64,000 nucleotides of DNA, taken from Membranipora membranacea (Eukaryota > Bryozoa > Gymnolaemata > Cheilostomatida > Membraniporidae). The stretch covers positions 16,199,501-16,263,500 of the forward strand of contig OU612070.1 of assembly GCA_914767715.1 (NCBI GenBank), in the 5' to 3' direction. Both the position numbers and the translations under genes were made by a program. Positions 36,594-49,000 of the stretch are shown here, piece after piece. Below the pieces are notes generated by a model. It was not told the DNA's origin, did no database searches, and saw only the letters and a list, made by a program, of their open reading frames with translations. Every line of letters starts with the position of its first letter. Positions within the stretch are counted from its first letter, which is position 1.

Positions 36594-39500
36594 TTACAGG
36601 CACTGGGGGTATTTTGTGAGAGAAGTTGGCAGTTTATGATAATCCTTTAATACCTGGAGAGCATTCTTGAATTCAAACATATCCCAAATAATGTTTTCAT
36701 TCCTTGGCAGTAGGAAGTCTGGATCTAATCCACTGCTCTTCAGCGCTTCACACAGCAAAGCCTTAGCTTGTCGGAGATTGAGCTTTGTGTAATCTTGTTT
36801 TTTCGTTGAAGACGTTGTCAGTGGTTCAGAACTCACTGAGCTGAATGCCATCTCTAGATGCGGGTAGTCCTTCTTGATTGAGTTACATATTTTTACAACT
36901 TCTCTCCCGACAGCAATATCCTGAGAAAATCATGTAATTGATTGTAGTGGCGAGGAATTAATTTACCATCTCTATACAAACAAAATAATTTCTTGAGATT
37001 TTCTTAGCATAAACAAACTTAATTGGTGTCGACGAGAATTGGCCAGGCCTTTTTTAAATCTGAAATATTCGGATGGAAACAGATTCAGTTTCAGATATTT
37101 CACCTGTACTAACCTGAAAATCAATGGACTTTAGCTCTGGTAGCGCAGGAATCTTAGACATCCGCAAGCATTTCAGTTTAGCTAGAAATTCCAGAATACC
37201 ATTACTTGTGATTGGGTTCTTGCCTACCTGCAAAATGGCATATAGGTCAAATTTCTCATGCAAAGGAAAATATGATAAACTGTCATGCAGAATATCTAAG
37301 TATACTTTATCGAGAAAATAGAGAGAAGGTAGCTTCCTTTATTTTCTTTACTAAAAAGCTCAGTCAGAGCAGGGAGGGTGTAAATTGGTCAGAGTAAATT
37401 GGTAGCATATAGTGTATATTTGGGATAAGGTCCAGTCGATGTCCCACTTCTTGTTGTAGTCAACAAATGATGCTGATGCTGAAATGCTGATCAAAAGTAA
37501 GGATTGGTGAAGAAGCAGATGTTACGAAAATGCAGCTATTAATTCAGTAATTGTGGAAATTTGAGACATTTCAGACATTTGCACAATGCGGCATAAGTGC
37601 TGTAAACAGATGTTTAAGTTGAAAGATTGCAAATAACTGGGTTTCCTACCTAAAACACCACCCTCCCTCCCTTTAACGACTGCCTACAGCCACGGTCACC
37701 ATCACAACACAATTAAGGGCTGGCTGTGACCGTACCAACATTAGATTAAGCTTCCAATATTCAATGCTCGCTACAAACCTTTAGCTCATGAAGTGCTTTG
37801 TTCTTAGTGAGGCCTTTAGCGAGCTGCCGGAAAGCCTGCTGCCTAATTCGATTCGAGGATATGTCAAGTTTACGTAACGTTCTGTTAACTCTGAGAAATT
37901 CAGCTAAGCTGTTGCACCCTTCCTCACCTAACCCATTCCAGGAAAGATCCAACTCTCTAAGTGTACAATTTACCTGGAATAAAAATCGATTAAATGTAAT
38001 TCTTTCTATCTATTCATCGATTAACCTATAGGACTTCAAAAATAGCAGGATGTAAAGTTTGCAATTTCACGCGGGCTTGAAATGGTAAAATTTATGGCTA
38101 GCTTACATTTACTCAATTTAGGAACCTAAAAGAATAACCATTAGCACTAGCTAACATTATGTCACCCCATAACTAGCTCAACTAAACGCTAGCTAATATT
38201 TACTCCTCTAGGTTTCCGAGCAAATAAAAACTGGTTTCTGGTCAGTAGGCACAACCAAGTAATGTTTTTTATGCTTCATTTGTCATATTGATTGATGCAC
38301 TCAGCTTTCACATTTTTGACATTTTATATTAATAGGCTCAAAGGAATGTGTCCCAAAGGCTTGCCTTCATGTGTATTTGTTTATTTGATAAGCAAATGAA
38401 TAAGAAATAAGATGCATAGGGCCTCTCTATTCTGCAAGCTGTATCACAAATTAGGTTATGAATTTCATCCTCAATCTGGCCAATGTGTTGGCTCTGATTG
38501 GTTGGTAGGGAGGGCCCATTGGCTATTCTTAGTCTTATTTAATACTATTTACTCACTCTCATCATTTTGATGAGTTGACTTGCTGAATCTTTCCTCAGCT
38601 GGTTCCAGTTTAGCTCCAGCGAAGTTAGAGTGTTGTTACAACCTACAAAATTATAAGAAGAGATATGTAGAGATATTAACCACATGCTGCATTATAATAC
38701 ATAGGTGGAACCTTTTTTTATGGAGCGATTTCAGCATTCTAGCTCAAAGAGAAAAACTTTGAAAACAGAACTGCATCATTATTTGAGTTTTATTATTGAC
38801 TATGGGGAGGAGCTTTGACAACACAACTGATCATATCCATAGAGAAATGTCCCGGGTTCGGATCCCGCTCTTGTCTTGAGGGATTTACCAAGCTTTCTCC
38901 CCACCCACAAAACCACAGCACTAGGATTATCAGATGTTGATTGGTATTATATACAACAGATAAACAAACCTCAAAAATGAATGAAAAAAATAGATATTAT
39001 TTTAAATTGTTATCATTACAATTTTATTACTAATTTTCAACATTTGATGATAACTATCGTGCTAATCAAATGTGAGTTTAAATACATATATATCTCACCT
39101 AAGACTCTGCCCAGTATAAATCCAGCTTGCTCTCCAAACATGTTACTGTTTAATACTAGTCGCTTTATAACAGTAGTATTCTAAAATAAAAAATAAAACA
39201 AAATGCAGTAGTAGTCCTACACAATTATAAGGAACCATGGTGGGCCTGGGTTGGCCACACACCTCGTGGTGAAGAATTATAAATTCCTATTACTTGAAAT
39301 AGTCTTGACTGCAAAAAATGTTATTAAGTTGTAGAGCTCTTCTCATGCTGCCCCGTAGCCTTTCAGAGTTGCCTGAATTAAACGATGAGATTTCCATAAC
39401 AGTATACCACAAAATCTACTATTACTACATGGTCATTGCAAAAGTCACAAGTGAATCACTTACATTTATGATCTCTGCAAAGTAAGTAGCGTCTGTGTCC

Positions 39501-42500
39501 TTGAATAAATTTCCAGAAAGGTCCAGTACTTCCAGGCACCTGTAAATTGCAAACAATCAATATGTTATGGAAAAAATTCAAAATCTAATTACAAACCTGC
39601 CTATAACTGACACTAACAAATCATAGATGCGAAACCACAAAGGTTAGCTGTAAATTGCAGGTTGGCAAGTTGTAAATAAGTCTCAGTCTTCAACGCGGAG
39701 AGAGTTATCCCCTCTAGAGTACAGATACTGGGACCTATGGTACTCAAGCTGGGCCCATACCCTTGCCAGCATGTGGGATGTGCGAACACACAGTGGACCA
39801 GTATTTTCAGTCCTGTTCAACAAATTAAGAAGGAATGCAGGTGTTGGGAGTTGAAATTGTTGGACCACTCCTCGTGTAATGACAAAGAAATTGTATGACT
39901 CTCAGATTAAACAAGTGCAAGTGCTTTTGTTTCGCTCTGGTGGCCAGGGGTGATTAGCAGCGTTGGTGTCAGGCTGTTGCCATAACTAATAAAGAAAATA
40001 TCATTTTGATACCAGATCAGAGTGAACAAGCAGGCTCAGAAACTAAACTTGAACATCAATTCGGGGGTGCAGTGTTTTAGCTAGCGTGAATTTTAGCTAG
40101 CTAAGGGGGAAGCTTATATGTGTAATGAAGTTGTGTAAATTTTGGCTATCAGTTAATTCCACTAGATCATGTCAGTGGCAAATGGTGGAATTTTCCTCCT
40201 GCTAATATTTTACTACTGTACGGAAAATATGGGAACTGAAGAACCTCTCACCTATTATGCTCTAATGACACTTGTAGTTTTTTCGCTGACACATTACTCA
40301 GTTTGTTATCGGCAGCGTATAGCTCAGTCAGTGTTTGATTCACACTCAGCACATCACAGATATATGAGAATGATTCATCGGTTAGACTGGTGGAGCTCAG
40401 GTTTAATGACTTTACCGTGCTGTTTTTCTGTTAATAAAGGAAAAGTAAAATAAAGAAAGAGTCAGAAGGAGTTTTCTGTCTATATCATAGAGTCATATGG
40501 GTGTGTCGGTGGTTTGCTGCCATCTGCAGTTTAGAGGCCCTAGACTTAGTGGGAAGGATATATTCACAGACCCAAACAGGGCGTGTGCTGCTGATTGATG
40601 GAATGATGATTCTCATTACTAAGTCTATTGTCTATATACCTTGTTAGTTACTGATGTAGGTACAAGTACAGTCATGCGATTAGATTCAACATAGCTAGGA
40701 CCAATGAATTCTCGGATTAAAATGTTATTATCCAAGCCGGGTCATGTGATCCGAATAATAAGCAGCTGACAGCATGACAAGGGGTAGTTTGACTCAATAT
40801 TTGGCTCATAATTTTATTCAAACCAAATTTCTTGCATTGAAGGCATTCCGGAAGTTCAGAAATATATGGAATTTTGAAATATCAAGAATTTCGCTTCATT
40901 ATCGTCTGTAAATTTGTTCGATATCAATATGGCTCTGTGTACTATTACTTACAGTTAAAGTAATGGCAAGAGCCTTTACTTGTAGTTGACTTAGACTGTG
41001 ATATCTGAGGTTCATATTCCCGGTGGAGAACGCCCTGTATATAGACTGGGATACAGGTATATCCAATGTGTGACATACCCTCACATATGTTTCCTTACTA
41101 CCTGCTCTAGGTGGTGAAGAAAGCTTTGCACCAACATAAGCTGAAATATATCAATTTATATATCTAGGAGAGTGAAAATGAGCTAGAGTTTGGTTTAGCT
41201 AGTTTTGGGTTGTCTCAATGATAGTAAACACTGATACGCAGGTTTCATATAAAAGGAATATCTATCTTCTTTTTTTTTTCTTTTTAGCTGCTTTGATACC
41301 ACCAAAAAGACTCCGCGAGAGAAACTTGTGAGCCACAACAAGTTTTTACAAAGTAAAGAAAATGCTTACCAAGTTTTGTGATATCGGTGTGGATTTCTGT
41401 GTCGGACTTGTTTCTTCTCCTACTTTTTCTTCTAGTTCGCATGACTTCATTTTGTTTCCCTGATGGTAAATCTTCCAATGTCACAAAAACTGCCCCATCT
41501 TCTCGCCTTGGAGATGCTATTTTTGCTTGTTCCTGCTCTAAAAGTTATTCTCAAACATTATAAGAACATTTACTCAAGTTTGGTAAGTTGTCTTCCTGTT
41601 ATAAAGAACGTGACAGCTCACAGTGTATTCAGTATAATTGTATACAGTATGCTGAGTGATAGGGATAGCAATGCTAACTGCGTAATAATAGCCTAAACAA
41701 CATGAAGGAAAACCACTGTTCAACTATTTTGTAAGGATTCGCTGATTTTGCTGGATTCGCTAACAAAAATTTGGTAAACGCTAAGTAGGGAAATTCATGA
41801 TGCTTGAATCAGACAAAAATGCAATGCAGCTTTCTGCCTGCCCAAGGCTGAGAAATAATATGGTGTAGAGAGACTATGACTGGTCTGAAATATTTTCCAA
41901 CCTGGTATATCTGGGGTGTTGTTCCTAGAGTGATAGTCTGAGGTGATGCAGACTGGAGGTAATACTTCAGACTGTGGTAGTGTACGTGATCTCGGTCTAG
42001 TGACAGGACCAGGTGAGCCAGGAGCAGCTCTGTTTATATGATCCAAAGAAGAATGAAGCCTGGAGTTCTTCAAGAGAATCTTGCTCAGGTCTGAGGGCAG
42101 AACTTTTCCTTCATGATTGGATAGGAAGCCATTGGAAGAAGGTAGCGAGGCAGCATTTGGAGTCAGCAGATCAGATGGTGACAAAAGTGGCTCACTGGAG
42201 AACTTGACCAATTCTGTAAAGAAACCAAAGTATTGTCCCTGAATATTATGTTTTTCTTTTTCATCAGCAAACTCGACCTGCATAGGACCTTGAGATTTTA
42301 GATACACATACTCAAGGAAGTTATCTAGCAGCAATATGGGGGCTCAGGAGAAACAGAGGAATAAGAAGCATGATATTGCCTAGTTCATGAGCTAAAACGA
42401 CCGCAATGCTATCTTGTAGCACTTTGCTACAGGTACTATTGCAGCAAGTACTCCTTTTGTCATAAACAGAGGGTGGGCTGCCCCTAAAGATGGACGCAAG

Positions 42501-44038
42501 TTGCCCGAAGTCCTCGTACTGAGAGTGTGATACAGCCTAGAAAACTAGAATGCATCCTAGAGGTGAGGCCATGGGGGACCTCCTAATCATAAGTGTGCAG
42601 CAAGCTGCCAGAAACTGAAACAGGCACTAATCGGCCATTGGCAGCGACACTTTGATCTTGCTGTTTAGTAAGAAACAGAAGATTGGGCTGACCCTAAAGA
42701 GAGACGCAAGGTGCCCTAAATCCTCATACTGAGAACGTGATACATCCTAGAAAACTAAAATGCATCCTAGAGGTGAGGCCATAGAAGACCTCCTAATCGT
42801 GGGTTTGCAGCGAGCTGCCAAAACTGAACTGGCACTTATCGGCCATTGACAGTGACACTTTGATCTTAGCCAATAGGCGGAGAAGTGCTACTTTTGTGCT
42901 ATTTTGTGGTCATATCAAGTAGTCATCTTCTAGTATATCAATCATCACGTGCTATTTAGTAGCATTGCATATCAAGTAGAGATTAATAGTTGAGAGCCAT
43001 AACTAAGACACCTCTAGCAGCCATAATAATCAGGATCATACCAGAAGACTTTGAAGTGGTGCTGACTGTTTTTGATCTTTGGAGTGGGTAAGGAAGACGA
43101 TTACCATCTTGGTCAGCTGGTACGTAGCTGGGTCTCTGTATCCGCTTCTTTAGAGCAGTGATCTGTAGTGGTGGCATCCTAGACGCAAATAATATATATT
43201 ATTTCATTATTACATTAAATACTCAGAGATGTTAAAGGGCAACCAAGGTTTCAAACAAGTTCTCATCGATTGATAGCAGATTGCACCTTCTGCATAGGGA
43301 AAAAGAAAAAATGTAATTCGGATGATTATTGTGCCAGAATTCTTGTGAAACCATTCATCCATCAGGTACTCAAACTCAGCTAAAATAGAATACCACAGAG
43401 CAGTTTCCTGTTCCTGTTATTATTTAGCCTGTGCTCTATCATTATTACAGCAATGTCTTGAAACCTTCCCTAAACTGAAGTGTTACCCAGCTTAGAGTCA
43501 GCAACTACTTTGAGTTTTGCATTGCGTCATGAACAAGGCTGATGCTGCCTAGCACATTATTTACTACCCACTAATGCATTGCTGCGAAACTTTGGTTGCC
43601 CTTTAAAGTAAAAGATTAAATGCTGCTGACTTTACGGCGATGACAGTGGCTATTAAGAAAACATTTGGCACAAGTTAGGATTGACTTTTTGACTATAGCC
43701 ATCAAAATGCGATCCAATCAATAAATTAAACAGCCCATAAATTATCTCATACCATATTCAATTGTTTTAATAATCATCTCCCAGGTACATACAAGCATAT
43801 ACTTTCACCTGGTTCTACCACTACATGATGGGAATACTACAGCTGTAGGAAATCTATATCACGATTTGAACAATTTTTCTGTTCACTTGAACATCTTGGG
43901 TCCAAAGCATCTGGTCAACACACCCATTTGGTGCAACACAACATGAATAGGTGTGGTCTTCGGATTGCACAATTCAATTTTCTATATTATAAAAACTCAC
44001 CGATAATTCGACTGTGGTTTAAAATCCAGGATATTCAT
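36594..44038 (-). CDS. LRRC74: LRRC74-like leucine-rich-repeat protein, complete, 12 exons
   Basis: Exons on the minus strand: 44038-44001, 43178-43042, 42213-41902, 41537-41370, 41140-40953, 40427-40252, 39539-39464, 39180-39099, 38642-38557, 37973-37779, 37227-37114, 36920-36594. All phases close to 632 residues. About residues 1-240 are low-complexity, basic and Ser/Pro-rich. Then comes the LRRC74-type entry (YVRVCHTLDIPVSQSIYRAF.. LRYHSLSQLQVKALAITL) and about nine ribonuclease-inhibitor-type leucine-rich repeats, most exons holding about one repeat (for example LRELDLSWNGLGEEG, LRKLDISSNRI, LEVLDLSGNLF), followed by the family's VGKNPITSNGILEFL stretch. These proteins are presumed interaction scaffolds; molecular function is unknown. 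The start in exon 1 (MNILDF) is chosen because it joins in frame; Met-14 (43177) is an alternative. A minus-strand AATAAA lies at 36274-36279. Confidence 0.88.
38851..38920 (+). repeat. tRNA-derived SINE fragment (B-box only)
   Basis: CCCGGGTTCGGATCCCG is a good B box, but no A box is evident upstream; it lies in an LRRC74 intron. Confidence 0.4.
42471..42890 (-). ncRNA. Two tandem 210-bp units with a U2 snRNA-like 5' end (pseudogene or U2-derived SINE)
   Basis: In LRRC74 intron 2. Two direct copies, about 42471-42680 and 42681-42890, are roughly 85-90% alike by eye. On the minus strand the unit ending near 42888 begins CTTCTCCGCCTATTGG, then CTAAGATCAAAGTGT, which matches the first 30-odd nucleotides of animal U2 snRNA at nearly every position. 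The match stops just before the branch-site recognition GUAGUA, so it cannot act as U2. The rest of the unit matches no snRNA I know. The other unit has a damaged 5' part (AAGATCAAAGTGTCGCTG). Likely a retrotransposed or chimeric snRNA-derived repeat that was then duplicated; an undescribed small RNA is possible. Confidence 0.55.
43232..43607. mobile_element. MITE-like element, family 6, copy 2
   Basis: In LRRC74 intron 1. Ends TTAAAGGGCAACCAAGGTTTC and GAAACTTTGGTTGCCCTTTAAA; the interior is collinear with 33403-33788. Confidence 0.88.
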
Positions 44039-46076
44039 TATGCCCTGAATTGAGCAGACTCTCACCAGCAATAAAATTCAAGTCACCAGAAAACAGCTAA
44101 TACCATGTAATAGTTGATTCAAGTTTCTCAGGAAGATAGCTCAGAGAGAATGGATGATCTTATAATAAAATAAAAACATGACTTGTTGTTACCAAGCATT
44201 CAAAGAATAATGACAAGCAATTCAAAATGTTTACTATTATGTCTGTCATAATGAGTCCTAAACATCACCTAAAACAAAAGGCTAATTGATCTTAGATAGC
44301 AATCAATAATTTGTAGCAAGGTTACTGCGTATATCTCTATTGAATAGGGCACGCTTACATCGCATCTCAGATTGACAAAAACAATGATTTTGTCATCATA
44401 ACGTCATCAACTATGAGCATAGCAAACAAGTGAAGCCCCCCTTAGATGAAACCTAACAAAAATGTTCCCTACTAATTGGACGATGCACTTTTGAAGATCT
44501 TTTCAGAGCAGCACAACCATACTATTGTCAGCATTATTATACAACCCAAAATGTTTGCTAATCCCAGGTTTTGAACAAGACACTGTGACTGTGACCTCCA
44601 GTTTTGTGGTATTGTGGCACAGCATAAAGAAGCGAGATTCTAAGAAAGACTTGTCAGATGTGGCAAGCCTGTTTTTCTAGGCCAGATAAGCCCCTGGAAT
44701 AAAATAATAAAAATCAATCAGCCATGAAGATGCCCTTTTAGAAGCGAATACAAAACATCACGACCTTGATAACGGCAGCACTTTACAACAACTTGAATTG
44801 GCTTAGCAATTCCCAATAGATTTAAAGTTTAGTTTCAATGATAATACTGGGATCCTAGTACTTCCTGCTTTATTGATGTTGCAGGCGACAATTACCTATA
44901 ATAATTTTAAATGAAATCGTTTAATGATATACAAAATAAGGGGCTTCATCAGAAGAGAATGTTTTTTTCAAGGACACCTAATCTGAGATCCTACCATCAA
45001 AGCATAATTGACGATTTGAAGAAAAATAGTTTTAGATAAAAAGAAGTCACGATATCCACTGTATAGTACTACAATACCTGCACCCAGAATCAATACAGAT
45101 GAGACCATCACAAAACATGATCTCAAGGGTATGTAAATAATTTGTTGTATAGCTTTTCTATTCAAGAATAACAGAAGCTGCAGGCCATTGGGGTGATGGC
45201 AAGGGCAGGCTTTCATCATAGAAAGTTTAACACATCATTAGGGCTAATGCTGACATACAGGCGCCGAGGAGTTGTTGCATCAAATGGTAAAGAAGCTAAA
45301 TGCTAACCTCAACCTAAGCGTGCATCCACAACACAAAATATTTATCTGGCGAATACATCTGACAATTTTCTATCCTGTCATTAAATAGCGAAACTCCCAT
45401 AATGCGGAACGCAAACACTTATACCTCTTAAAGTCAAGTTAGATCAATTTTATCGTTCACTTTTTGGAGCACTTTTATTGGTGTAAGGAGTGATTTTCAT
45501 TCTAAAGAAAATATTAGTTACAGTTTCATGTACAAAAAAACACTTATAGAACAAGCAAATCTCTAAAATAAATGACCGCTTTCCATAAATATATCCCTAA
45601 TCTTCCTTCACAAAGAAAAAGAGTAGATTAAGATGCAGACCATAAAATCTCCACAACAAAAGAAATCGCACAGGATAGGATAAATCAGGGTACATGATTA
45701 AGGACAACAGAAACGGTCGGTGAAATTTAAATTGCACGATAAATATAGAGCAAAAAAAGTTTATACAAAGCAAAATCGGTAGTTGGGCTATGAGGCCGGT
45801 TTGGTGTGTTGTCTAAATGCTAAGCGAAGATGAAATTTTTACAAGAAGGAGACAAATGCTTTCTAGATACACCGTGACCAGGAAAATAGAGCTACCAAGA
45901 AGAAATAATGATGGGGAGAAAGGCAGGATCGGATCGGTAAATACTACACAAGCCACTCCTATGAGATTTCAGTACAGATAACAAAGACATTTTGATTTTT
46001 TCCAAAAACCATTAGTCACATCAACAATAATTTTAATTTATGTACATTATATATTTATTATATAATGTACATAATA
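44039..46076. other. Region between LRRC74 and AF10
   Basis: Two kilobases holding the LRRC74 promoter side and the AF10 3' flank. I see no domain in either strand; the minus-strand frame at 44968-45219 is hydrophobic but has no splice partners or homologue I recognise. A perfect hairpin sits at 46039-46073. Confidence 0.6.
46039..46073. repeat. Perfect 15-bp inverted repeat just after the AF10 stop codon
   Basis: TATGTACATTATATA (46039-46053) and its exact complement (46059-46073) flank a 5-nt loop. On the AF10 strand the hairpin begins 3 nt after the stop codon (46077-46079), and the loop plus arm edge supplies an AATAAA (46054-46059). Confidence 0.85.
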
Positions 46077-49000
46077 CTACATGCCAGGCGCATTGTTAGC
46101 TCCATGACCGGAAGAATCTTGTCTATAATACTGCATTGCAAGTCCGGTGAGTGTTGAAGGGTTCAGTGTGGCCATATCCGGCAGACCTGTACCCATACCA
46201 AACATGGGGAACTGGGAATAAGGGTAATTCACGAGTGGATTTGTAGCTGCGCCCCCATTGGCTGAGTAACTGGATAGAGAGGCTGGACTTGTGAGGTGAT
46301 AGCCAGAGGATGGGGGTAGTTGTTGAGTGGGAAGTCGGGTAGGTTGGCTAAGTGCATTGATAGGGGGAAGCATAGAGCTTACAGATTGCTGGTTATAATT
46401 AGAAGACTGTGGAACCTGATGGCTTGGTGCACCAACGTTAGCTCCACCCATATTGGCACCAGCTTGGCCGGGAAAAGAGGTAGCCTGAGAGCTGACAGGC
46501 CATTGGAAATGTGAAGGGTTGTCAGGGCGTGGCTGAGAACTCCCTGGTCGTGCTGGTTGTGGCTTACTAACTGCGGGAGAGGTAGATTGTTTTGATTGTT
46601 TACTGTTCATCTGCAACAAAATTTTATCATCATGTAAGAAGCTGGTGAATGCATAGCAGCGCATTGACACATATGATAGTATAACACATCTACATAGTCT
46701 GTCACGTAAACCTGAGTGAGGGGACCTTGCATCCCCATCCTAGTCCATTCAAATATTTGGTCTTCTCTACACGAGTGGGGAGGGTTACTTCTCAAACAAC
46801 AAGGAACACAGGAATTCATATTTTCCATTAAAAAAATTCAGCTTGAATTTGAGGCAAAGAACTATCAGTAGGCAAAAGCTCTGAGATGCGGGACACCTCA
46901 AACTTCAAGTTTTATTGGTAGTGGTACTGGTATTGAGATTGTCCCACACATAAAAGATTTTCATTTAAATGATACTGGCCAATATGACAAAGCAAGGTTT
47001 GAATCAATCATTACCTTGATAACACTGCCACTGTCAGCTGTTCTTTTTCTCGGATGACTAGCATGAGGTGTTGCCTCTTTACCAAGCTGCGGAGCACTTG
47101 CAGGTTTTCTCATCTGATTAGGATATGCAGGTGCCTGTGCCCGTTGTGTTGACTGCATAGACAGATCTGATGCTGCTGGTGTATCATGACTGACAGCAGA
47201 GTTGACAGCTGCACTGACAGGTGGGATGACAGGTGGTGTCACAGTCTGAGGGGAGGCAGCAGGTGTTTGTTGATGAGCTGATGTAGGTCTTGGTGTGACT
47301 GACTGAGTTGGACTGGTCACATGATTTCTTTGCATGTTTGTTGGGCTATAATTAAGAGTGAAAGACATTTATAACAGCCGCACAGAACAGGTTTATAAAG
47401 TAAATCATAAGTCCCCAAAGCCATAGGTGACCCAACACAGTTACGGATCTTGATAATTAAGTAGAGCTTGACAGACTGAATATTACAGATGTGTGGGTCT
47501 ATCTCAGATCGAAGAGAGTTTCACTTGGCTGACATAGGTAGTTTAAACAAATGCTTAATCAAAATTGTCCGGTGGCCTTTTCACAAGACATCTAATTATT
47601 CTGTGTACATGTTTCATGGCACTTACCCGTTACTGGTAGCAGTTGTTGATATAGAAGAAGCACTATTCATTTTGGTGTTTCCTGCAGTTGTCATAGTGAC
47701 ACTTGTGGCGACAGGTAGTGACAGCCTGGCGTTGACACTGACTAGGTGGTCTCGTCTAGTTGTCAGCTGTAGCAGCTCTGTCTCCAGCTGTCGATTCTCT
47801 TCTTGTATTTTAGTGATACAGCTCAGTAACTGCGCTATATCTAATGGTGCTTGATTCTCTAACATTTTCTTCCCTGAACGAGATAAAAAATTTGGTTTAT
47901 ACGGATTGCTTTACGATAAGAGGATATTGTGTGAGTATCAACAATATTTCTCATGTCTGTTATAATATCATTCTTGTAATAACTTTTTAACTTAAACATT
48001 AACTTAGTAATTTTTATTTTGTCTTAGACCTCCAAAAGAAAAGGATCTCCCGTTACACAAACCTAAAATACAAAAACTCCAAACTTCCAGCTTCATACAC
48101 TACCCAAATGGTGCTTTTGAGTATCCTGTGTTGTGTGTGGTTATTTCAGTCACATATTTCAATGACATGCATGATGAATCGCAAGCACGAGAAAGGCTGC
48201 ATGAATATGGCAGCTGCTAATTGACCATATCTATAGATAGTACATCAGCCGCTGCCACAATGCTCAGTGAAGAATTTCTCACCTAATTCAAATTGCTGCT
48301 CCAACAATCCCTGATCTGATGAAGCTGGCACCAAACCTGAAGAAAAGAAAGTTGTTAATTCAATACCAAATAAACGGATAATGCGCAAAAGACAAAAGGT
48401 AGGAAGATTGAATGTCCTTCTATTTAATAGAGGTGGGACCACATCAGTAGGGAGAAATATTCACCAATTGAGTCGGGAATTTCCACCACGTTAAGTGAAG
48501 CTGATTGGCCGTTATTGACTTACATATCAGCGTAGTTATTCCAACCATGTATACCACGGTATGTTTCATTAACAATCAGCTCAGCTCTGCTATTTTCCAG
48601 GAACTTAATGTGATTATGAATGAATAAAGTTTTTGGTATCATTCTAGAGACCATTCTCCCATCTAAGCAAAATTAATAGCCAAGACTCATTTCATCATAA
48701 TATTCATTGAAATAATTGATCCGGAGACAACAAGCTCTTCTCATGTACTCACTTATAGTAGATCTGCCAGGTGAGAGTAAAGTGGGAGACCTCATTGTCG
48801 GTGACCTTAAAGGAGATCTGAGAGGAGATCGAAGTGGTGATTTCATCTGTGGGCTCAACTCTAAACGATAAAAACAGAAATATTGTAATGTTCTGAGGTG
48901 AGGAGCCAAAAATTTTGCACGTCTCCAAAGCAGAAAGAGTTGTGCTGGCTTGAAATTAAATTGTTTGATGTAGATTATGTATGATACATTTGGCCTGCAT

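Noticed and set aside
42690-42890. Functional U2 snRNA gene
   Set aside because: The match ends before the GUAGUA branch-recognition sequence and the Sm site and 3' stem-loops of U2 are not found.
44968-45219. 83-codon hydrophobic frame on - strand
   Set aside because: No homologue recognised, no splice partners, and biased toward chance hydrophobicity in AT-rich DNA.
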